The notes beneath the pieces are model-generated. The model did not search any database. It saw only the letters and a list, made by a program, of their open reading frames with translations, and had not been told where the DNA came from. From Bacteroidia bacterium (GTDB lineage: Bacteria; Bacteroidota; Bacteroidia; UKL13-3), in the NCBI GenBank assembly GCA_019454865.1, contig JACFNJ010000154.1, positions 1 to 5,848 on the forward strand: a stretch of DNA of 5,848 nucleotides, read 5' to 3'. A program made the translations under genes and the position numbers. Below, one piece after another: positions 1 to 4,758 of this stretch (position 1 is the first letter of the stretch; each line of letters opens with the position of its first letter).

Positions 1-270
1 GCCTATTGCAGCATTGTTAATTATAATATCGGGAGAATTTGCAGTAGTAAAAGTTGTATATATCCATTTGTTAACGGAGTTTTGATTTGTAATATCTAAT
101 GTACTCGGAATAAACCGCTCACCTACTTCCTCTCACACTTTCATCAGATGTTTTTCTATTCGAGCCAAACCATAAACAGTTACTCCTTTTTTAACAAGAG
201 CAACTGCTATGGCTTTACCTAATCCCTTACTTGCACCACTTACTATTGCTATCCTATTTTTTAATTGCAT
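1..270 (-). pseudogene. Short-chain dehydrogenase/reductase (SDR), 5' part, with in-frame TGA
   Basis: The 90 codons read from the ATG at 270 to the window edge give the N-terminal Rossmann half of an SDR-type NAD(P)-dependent oxidoreductase. Visible landmarks are the first beta strand and glycine-rich nucleotide loop (IVSGASKGLG, residues 9-18), a second strand ending VYGLAR (32-37), the DIT motif (59-61), which in this family contacts the adenine ring, and NNAAIG (85-90), a variant of canonical NNAG. Codon 46 (bases 133-135) is TGA. SDR similarity continues in the same frame on both sides with normal spacing (MKV-stop-EEVGERF), so this is a single nonsense change, not a frameshift. No Met codon follows before the edge, so a simple restart is not visible. 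The catalytic Tyr-Lys region lies outside the window and the substrate cannot be named. The ATG is 3 bases after the preceding stop, implying translational coupling. It is either a pseudogene or a sequencing error. Confidence 0.75.
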
Positions 271-273
271 AAT

Positions 274-723
274 TTATGGATTGTATGTTCCGGCTTCTAC
301 TCTAAAGGCAATAGCTAAACGATTCCAACCATTTATTGCAATAATTGCCATTGTAAGAGCTACTAATTCTTTTTCCCTGAAATATTTATTTGCATTTTCG
401 TAAATATCGTCCGGTACATTTTTATCGGCTACTAATGTAACAAACTCGGTATATGCTAAAGCAGCGCGTTCTCTTTCAGTGTAATACGGAGCTTCGCGCC
501 ATGCAGATAATCCGTACAATCGTTGCTCTGTTTCACCTGCCTTTCGAGCATCCTTTGTATGCATATCCAAACAATATGCACAACCATTAATTTGTGAAGC
601 TCGTGTTTTTATCAACTCCAATAAACTATGTTCTAATCCACTGTTACGAGTATATTTTTCTAACTCCAGCATTGCTTTTAGCGAATCCGGATCAACAGAC
701 TGATAATTTAGTCTTGTCTTCAT
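274..723 (-). CDS. AhpD-like carboxymuconolactone decarboxylase family protein, 149 aa
   Basis: This is a small all-helical protein of the carboxymuconolactone decarboxylase (CMD)/AhpD superfamily. Many members are thiol-dependent peroxidases or of unknown function; a true decarboxylase role is unlikely from sequence alone. The core motif is CAYC (Cys48, Cys51) followed by His55, in the context INGCAYCLDMHTKDARKAG (45-63). Glu36 lies 12 residues before the first cysteine, the spacing between Glu118 and Cys130 in Mycobacterium tuberculosis AhpD, so the Glu-Cys-Cys-His proton-relay set looks complete. The position of AhpD His132 is a Tyr (Tyr50), as in many relatives. The C-terminal half (AYTEFVTLV, 90-98, then LVALTMAIIAINGWNR, 120-135) is the usual helical remainder. 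Length is normal for the single-domain form. The gene is 26 bases after the DinB gene and 3 bases before the SDR frame, so it is probably operonic. No Shine-Dalgarno is visible. The family call is firm; the substrate is unknown. Confidence 0.9.
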   Translation of the reverse strand: MKTRLNYQSVDPDSLKAMLELEKYTRNSGLEHSLLELIKTRASQINGCAYCLDMHTKDARKAGETEQRLYGLSAWREAPYYTERERAALAYTEFVTLVADKNVPDDIYENANKYFREKELVALTMAIIAINGWNRLAIAFRVEAGTYNP

Positions 724-749
724 CTTATTAATTTTTCAAATGTTCTTAA

Positions 750-1247
750 TTATCCCTTTTCATCAGCAGATGGACCATATAAGCCCGGCACTTTATTGCC
801 CGAAACACGAAGATACATGGTAAGCTGCCCACGGTGATGATAAATATGATTACATACTATGCTACGTAATACCGCTACTTTAGGCATTGGAGGAATTAAT
901 TCAACTGCACCTGCAACAAGTCGCCATTTTTCCAATGCTTTTACATCATCAAAATTATCAATAGCAGCTTTTGCATTTTTTATATTTTCATCCAACTTAG
1001 CCAAAATATTCTCAGTTTTTGAAGTGTCGCCTGTTTTATAATCGTATTTATGAAAATCCAACTCGCTGTGTTGTATCACCCGTTCATACCAATCATACAA
1101 GCCTACAATGTGTGAAGCCAATTCAGCGGTAGTCATACTCTTCTCGGTAAGTTTCCAATTCAATAAATTGTCCGGTATTGCGGCAATTAGTTTTTTTGTG
1201 TTTTGTGCTTCATGTAATAATTCATGAAGTAATCCTGTTTTTAACAT
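750..1247 (-). CDS. DinB family putative metalloprotein, 165 aa
   Basis: This is a DinB/YfiT-like four-helix-bundle protein. The fold usually binds a divalent metal through three histidines. Here these would be His46 (in ELASHIVGLYDWY, 42-54) and His134 with His138 (in NHIYHHRGQL, 133-142); His137 is an additional neighbour. The C-terminal stretch VPGLYGPSADE (153-163) is an ending I recall as common in one DinB subfamily. Known members of the fold include mycothiol-dependent maleylpyruvate isomerase and bacillithiol S-transferases, but many are uncharacterised, and the DNA-damage-inducible name does not imply a repair role. No signal peptide or membrane segment is seen, so it should be cytosolic. 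It lies between two AhpD-like genes (gaps of 25 and 26 bases), which fits a thiol-redox setting by inference. The ATG at 1247 follows an A-rich stretch without a ribosome binding site. The family call is firm; the function is unassigned. Confidence 0.9.
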   Translation of the reverse strand: MLKTGLLHELLHEAQNTKKLIAAIPDNLLNWKLTEKSMTTAELASHIVGLYDWYERVIQHSELDFHKYDYKTGDTSKTENILAKLDENIKNAKAAIDNFDDVKALEKWRLVAGAVELIPPMPKVAVLRSIVCNHIYHHRGQLTMYLRVSGNKVPGLYGPSADEKG

Positions 1248-1272
1248 GTATTATTGGTTTAAAATTTAAAAA

Positions 1273-1608
1273 TTAGTTTTCATCCATTGCATCCATTGCA
1301 ATTGTAGCATGTGCATAAGCTGCACCTGCACGCATTTCGGCTGCTACCCAAATTGCTTCCATAATTTCCTCTTTGCTAGCTCCTTTTTTTCGTGCCATTG
1401 GGACATGGGCTTTAATACAATACGGGCATTGCGTAACATGTGCTACAGCAACAGCAATTAATTGTTTTGTTTTTTCATCCAAAACACCTTCTTTAAAAAC
1501 TGCTCTACTAAAAGTTCTCCAAGCCTCTATTTGTTTTGGTGCTAAATCCGCTTTCTTTTTTGCATCCTCAGTAGTTGCCTTTGGATACAGTTGTTTATCT
1601 TCACTCAT
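1273..1608 (-). CDS. AhpD-like carboxymuconolactone decarboxylase family protein, 111 aa
   Basis: This is a short single-domain CMD/AhpD-superfamily protein. The core is AVAHVTQCPYCIKAHVPMAR (54-73), with Cys61 and Cys64 forming a CxxC pair and His68 four residues on. The following helix, EEIMEAIWVAAEMRAGAAY (80-98), is typical of the family. The residue 12 before the first Cys is Gln49 (in EKTKQLI), where AhpD has its relay glutamate, so the proton path probably differs from that of the 149-residue paralogue downstream. I recall Gln at this place in other short family members, so it may be a subfamily trait. The last codons carry a 9-base tandem repeat giving AMDAMD. The ATG at 1608 is 21 bases after the aconitase stop, with no terminator between, so it is likely co-transcribed with acn. 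A peroxidase or disulfide-reductase-like role is possible; the substrate cannot be inferred. Confidence 0.9.
   Translation of the reverse strand: MSEDKQLYPKATTEDAKKKADLAPKQIEAWRTFSRAVFKEGVLDEKTKQLIAVAVAHVTQCPYCIKAHVPMARKKGASKEEIMEAIWVAAEMRAGAAYAHATIAMDAMDEN
1281..1298 (-). repeat. 9-base tandem direct repeat at the 3' end of the 111-aa CMD-family gene
   Basis: The nonamer CATCCATTG (plus strand) occurs twice in immediate succession and is in frame with the gene, encoding AMDAMD just before the final Glu-Asn. Because the unit is a multiple of three, copy-number change would only lengthen or shorten the acidic, Met-rich tail. It is probably a replication-slippage product with little functional weight. 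Confidence 0.6.
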
Positions 1609-1629
1609 AATTTTAACTTTAAATATATT

Positions 1630-4407
1630 TTAATTGTTTTTCAGATAATCCCGCAATACATATTGCAGAATACCTCCATTTTTATAATACTCAATCTCTA
1701 TTGCAGAGTCTAGGCGAGCTTCAACAGAAAACTTTGTTTGTTTGCCGGATGGATGTAGTGCAATAACATCCAATTTTTTGTGAGGAACCAGATTTTGTTC
1801 TAAGCCATTTATAGTAAAAGTTTCTGAACCATCCAACTCTAATGAAACCGCATTTTCACCGTGCATAAACACCAAAGGTGCAATTCCCATTCCTACCAAA
1901 TTACTCCGATGAATACGCTCATAGCTCTCAGCTATAACAGCCTTAACACCTAATAAAAATGTTCCTTTTGCAGCCCAATCTCTTGATGACCCGGAACCAT
2001 ACTCCTTTCCTGCTAAAATTATTAGTGGTGTATTATCTTTTTGATATGCCATTGCCGTATCAAAAACCGTTTTTACTTCACCGGTTGGAAAGTACTTACT
2101 AAAACCACCTTCTTTATCAGTAATCTTATTTTTAATTCTAACATTAGCAAAAGTACCACGCATCATTACTTCATGATTTCCTCTACGCGAACCGTACGAA
2201 TTAAAATCAGCTTTGACTATTCCTTTTGCTTTTAAATATTGCCCTGCAGCTGTTTCTTCTTTAAATGAACCCGCAGGCGAAATATGATCGGTTGTTACCG
2301 AATCGCCTAAATATAGTAACACCCTTGCATTAGTAATAGCAGATACCGGTTCAGGCTGCGGTTTGATGTTTTCAAAAAATGGAGCTTCGCGTATATAGGT
2401 TGAACTTAAATTCCACGAAAAGTTTTTATCTAAACTCACGTCTAAGTCTTGCCAATCTTTTGCACCATCAAAAATTACATCATACACCGCTTTAAAATCT
2501 TCTTGCTTGACACATGCATTAATAGTTTGTTGTATTTCATCTCTACTTGGCCAAATATCTTTTAGGTACACGGCTTCACCATTTGGATCGTATGCCAATG
2601 GGTCATTTAACAAATCAATATCAACTCTACCAACTAATGCGTATGCAACAACTAGCATTGGCGACATTAAAAAGTTCATTTTAGTTTGCGGATGCACTCG
2701 TGCTTCAAAATTTCTATTACCTGAAAGTACAGATGCAACAACCAAGTCTCCTTTATCTATTGCTTCAGCAATATGATTTGGTAATGGACCTGAATTACCA
2801 ATACATGAAGTACAACCATAGCCAACTGTATGAAAACGTAATGCATTTAAATCTTCATTTAACCCACTTCGTTCTAAATATTGAGTTACTACTTTTGAAC
2901 CGGGTGCAAGAGATGTTTTTACCCATGATTTTGTACGTAATCCTTTTGCCACTGCCTTACGGGCAAGTAATCCTGCTCCTACCATTACAGCAGGATTTGA
3001 GGTATTTGTACAACTCGTAATTGCGGCTATAGTTATACACCCATCACTCAATACAAATTCCTGATTTTTATGTTTAATACGAACAGCATGTATATCATCT
3101 TTTGTAATTTCAGTAGGTATTGTTTGTCCTTCTTTTGGTACTTTTCCAAAAACAAACTCAGTACCCGAACCACCTTCGGTAAGCCAAGCAGATTCTTTTC
3201 GTGTATCAATTGTAGTGTATGTACGTTGATATTCTTTTTGCAATAAATCTTCAAATTTATTTTTCAAATCTTTCACGAAAATCTTATCCTGAGGCCGTTT
3301 AGGTCCGGCTACTGTAGGCTCTAATGATGATAAGTCAAATTCAACTATGGATGAATACTGAATCTGTTCATTTCCGGTACGCCACAATAAATTCTCTTTG
3401 CAATAGGTTTCAACAATTTTAATTTGTTCATCTGTGCGGTTTGTAGCGCGCATATACTCTAATGTACGTTCATCAATTGGGAAATAGGTAACTGTACAAC
3501 CAAACTCAGGAGACATGTTTCCGATTGTTGCTCGATCGGTTACCGTTAGGTTATTCAATCCATCGCCAAAAACTTCAACATATTTTCCTACAACACCTTT
3601 ATCACGCAATATTTTTGTAATTGATAACACCAAATCAGTAGCAGTACATTCGGCAGGAATTTTTCCGGTAAGTTTAAGTCCAATCACTTCCGGACAAGTA
3701 AAAAATATTGGTTGCCCAAGCATTGCAGCTTCAGCCTCAATACCACCAACTCCCCAAGCTATAACACCTATACCATTTACCATTGGTGTATGCGAATCGG
3801 TACCAATTAAGGTATCCGGAAACAACCACCCATCTTGGCTTGTAATTCCCTTTGCCAAATACTCTAAATTTACCTGATGACAAATTCCCATGCCCGGTGG
3901 CACTACAGTAAAATTTTTAAGACCATTTTGTGCCCACTTGAGTAATTCATAACGCTCTTTATTTCGCTCAAACTCTAATTCAACATTTTTATCATAGGAA
4001 TAATCTGTACCGAAGTAATCAACTTGAACCGAATGATCAATTACTAAATCAACCGGAATTGAGGGATTTATTTTTTGCCCATCTTTACCATGCCTTACAA
4101 ACTCAGCACGTAATGATGCCATATCAACAACAGCAGGAACTCCTGTGAAATCCTGCATTAATATACGTGCAGGCATAAATGGAATATCTTTATCCGGTGG
4201 TTGGGGTGTCCAATATAATAATGTTTGAATGTGCTCATCCGTAATGCTAAATCCATCGTAGTTGCGTAATGCATTTTCCAATAAAATCCGAATGCTAAAT
4301 GGGAGATGATCTACTTTTGCGTCTGCAAGGTTTTTAAGCGAGCTGTACTTATACTTTTTCTCATTAATAATAATTTCGTGTACAGATTTTGCTTTTGAAA
4401 ATTTCAT
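1630..4407 (-). CDS. acnA: Aconitate hydratase, AcnA/IRP1 type, 925 aa
   Basis: This enzyme interconverts citrate and isocitrate through cis-aconitate in the cytosolic TCA and glyoxylate routes. The three 4Fe-4S ligands are Cys466 (TSCTNTSNP), Cys532 and Cys535 (GYGCTSCIGNSGPL). The 66-residue distance from the first to the second equals that of human IRP1 (437 to 503). Other landmarks are FTGVPAVVDMASLR (87-100), DHSVQVD (124-130), GTDSHTPMVNG (202-212, with the Asp-Ser-His substrate site), GVGGIEAEAAMLGQP (219-233) and, in the swivel domain, GKEYGSGSSRDWAAKG (800-815), whose Ser808 matches the catalytic serine. Domain order is domains 1-3, a linker near 660-690, then domain 4 to the C-terminus. 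The length is slightly above that of the 889-residue IRP1, mostly from about 29 extra residues before Cys466. The ATG at 4407 gives the expected N-terminus; no ribosome binding site is visible. It heads a probable operon with four small genes. The leader carries inverted repeats (4428-4476). No disruption is seen. Confidence 0.97.
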   Translation of the reverse strand: MKFSKAKSVHEIIINEKKYKYSSLKNLADAKVDHLPFSIRILLENALRNYDGFSITDEHIQTLLYWTPQPPDKDIPFMPARILMQDFTGVPAVVDMASLRAEFVRHGKDGQKINPSIPVDLVIDHSVQVDYFGTDYSYDKNVELEFERNKERYELLKWAQNGLKNFTVVPPGMGICHQVNLEYLAKGITSQDGWLFPDTLIGTDSHTPMVNGIGVIAWGVGGIEAEAAMLGQPIFFTCPEVIGLKLTGKIPAECTATDLVLSITKILRDKGVVGKYVEVFGDGLNNLTVTDRATIGNMSPEFGCTVTYFPIDERTLEYMRATNRTDEQIKIVETYCKENLLWRTGNEQIQYSSIVEFDLSSLEPTVAGPKRPQDKIFVKDLKNKFEDLLQKEYQRTYTTIDTRKESAWLTEGGSGTEFVFGKVPKEGQTIPTEITKDDIHAVRIKHKNQEFVLSDGCITIAAITSCTNTSNPAVMVGAGLLARKAVAKGLRTKSWVKTSLAPGSKVVTQYLERSGLNEDLNALRFHTVGYGCTSCIGNSGPLPNHIAEAIDKGDLVVASVLSGNRNFEARVHPQTKMNFLMSPMLVVAYALVGRVDIDLLNDPLAYDPNGEAVYLKDIWPSRDEIQQTINACVKQEDFKAVYDVIFDGAKDWQDLDVSLDKNFSWNLSSTYIREAPFFENIKPQPEPVSAITNARVLLYLGDSVTTDHISPAGSFKEETAAGQYLKAKGIVKADFNSYGSRRGNHEVMMRGTFANVRIKNKITDKEGGFSKYFPTGEVKTVFDTAMAYQKDNTPLIILAGKEYGSGSSRDWAAKGTFLLGVKAVIAESYERIHRSNLVGMGIAPLVFMHGENAVSLELDGSETFTINGLEQNLVPHKKLDVIALHPSGKQTKFSVEARLDSAIEIEYYKNGGILQYVLRDYLKNN

Positions 4408-4427
4408 ATCAAATCATTAAAAGAACA

Positions 4428-4476
4428 GAGACTTAATAATTAACTATTGAAGTACCGAAAAGTCTCCATATTTCGG
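4428..4476 (-). promoter_or_regulatory. Possible pseudoknot or nested hairpins in the acnA mRNA leader
   Basis: Three inverted repeats lie 20 to 70 bases upstream of the acnA ATG. CCGAAA (4455-4460) and TTTCGG (4471-4476) form a perfect 6-bp stem with a 10-base loop. GAGACTT (4428-4434) and AAGTCTC (4460-4466) are perfect 7-base complements, and the second lies almost wholly inside the first hairpin's loop. In the transcript the loop can therefore pair with downstream bases, giving an H-type pseudoknot with two 6-bp stems, a 4-base first loop, no gap between stems and a 21-base last loop. A third, imperfect pair, ACTTAATA (4431-4438) with TATTgAAGT (4445-4453), would compete with the 7-base pairing. 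The geometry is feasible, but repeats of this size arise by chance in AT-rich DNA, so function is inference only. No known riboswitch class is recognised. Confidence 0.3.
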
Positions 4477-4558
4477 CAACTTTACCTATGTAAAATAAAA
4501 GCTATTTTTTGTGAAAAGTTTAAAAACGTTAAAATATTTTTAGGGATAATTTTTAAAG

Positions 4559-4564
4559 ATTATA
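4559..4564 (-). promoter_or_regulatory. Weak candidate -10-like element for acnA
   Basis: The minus strand reads TATAAT here, about 150 bases upstream of the acnA start and downstream of the clpB terminator, so the placement suits an acnA promoter and would put the repeats at 4428-4476 inside the leader. No good -35 partner is found at normal spacing, the region is so AT-rich that such a hexamer is expected by chance, and Bacteroidota primary promoters usually use TAnnTTTG instead. Treat it as a guess. Confidence 0.15.
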
Positions 4565-4653
4565 TAACAAACTGTTTACTTTCACTTAATCAATTGGTAT
4601 ATTGTAAAGTATGCGATAAATAGAAGATATAATAAACATTGATATATAAATAC

Positions 4654-4689
4654 AAAAAAAGGCTACTTAATTTTTGGTAGCCTTTTTTT
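4654..4689 (-). terminator. Rho-independent terminator of clpB (sequence-symmetric)
   Basis: GGCTAC (4661-4666) pairs with GTAGCC (4677-4682) around a 10-base loop. The stem is flanked by seven A (4654-4660) and seven T (4683-4689), which can extend pairing to 13 bp. Read on the minus strand, the hairpin is followed by a run of seven U and begins about 70 bases after the clpB stop codon, so it ends clpB transcription and separates that unit from acnA. The A/T symmetry means it could also stop plus-strand transcription, but no plus-strand gene approaches it. Confidence 0.9.
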
Positions 4690-4758
4690 GAGAGTGAGTC
4701 TGTTTAAAAAAAACTTTATTCAGAACTAAAACAAATAAAAATATCTTTCAGTGTTGAC

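Larger units (their letters stand above)
4408..4758. other. Intergenic region between clpB end and acnA start
   Basis: This is a 351-base, very AT-rich stretch with no convincing gene on either strand. From the clpB side it contains a 69-base spacer, a terminator hairpin (4654-4689), about 175 bases of low-complexity AT-rich DNA that must include the acnA promoter, and the acnA leader with its inverted repeats (4428-4476). A careful look for the Bacteroidota promoter pattern TAnnTTTG on the minus strand found only a one-mismatch version, TAAAGTTG (4477-4484), lacking a matching upstream TTTG element at the usual spacing. No tRNA, small RNA or mobile-element end is recognisable. Confidence 0.8.

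Noticed and set aside
133..135. TGA read as Trp or Gly (alternative code) or as selenocysteine
   Set aside because: Aconitase and ClpB contain many Trp and Gly codons and no in-frame TGA. The position is not a catalytic site of SDRs, and no selenocysteine-type hairpin was recognised next to it.
209..403. Plus-strand open frame of 64 codons with a hydrophobic N-terminus
   Set aside because: It lies antisense to the start of the SDR frame and the end of the 149-residue CMD-family gene, both of which have clear family motifs. Its hydrophobicity is a by-product of the opposite-strand codons.
3048..3254. Minus-strand 68-codon frame inside acnA, possible frameshifted fragment
   Set aside because: Aconitase stays open and recognisable in its own frame across this stretch, so this is an out-of-frame shadow, not a nested gene or a frameshift.
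2507..3877. Several plus-strand open frames of 89-120 codons (2507-2776, 2700-3020, 3515-3877)
   Set aside because: All are antisense to conserved parts of aconitase and show no family motif. The long intact aconitase frame explains the DNA.
4477..4484. TAAAGTTG as a Bacteroidota -7 promoter element for acnA
   Set aside because: It has one mismatch to TAnnTTTG and no TTTG-like element about 19 bases upstream. A start there would also cut into the inverted repeats. It is too weak to annotate.
4408..4620. Iron-responsive-element-like hairpin upstream of aconitase
   Set aside because: The minus-strand leader has no CAGUG loop sequence and no stem with the characteristic bulged C, so the animal-type element is absent.
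4408..4758. CRISPR array, insertion-sequence ends or tRNA in the only long gene-free stretch
   Set aside because: No regularly spaced repeats, no terminal inverted repeats with target duplications and no cloverleaf were found; only AT-rich DNA, a terminator and the leader repeats.
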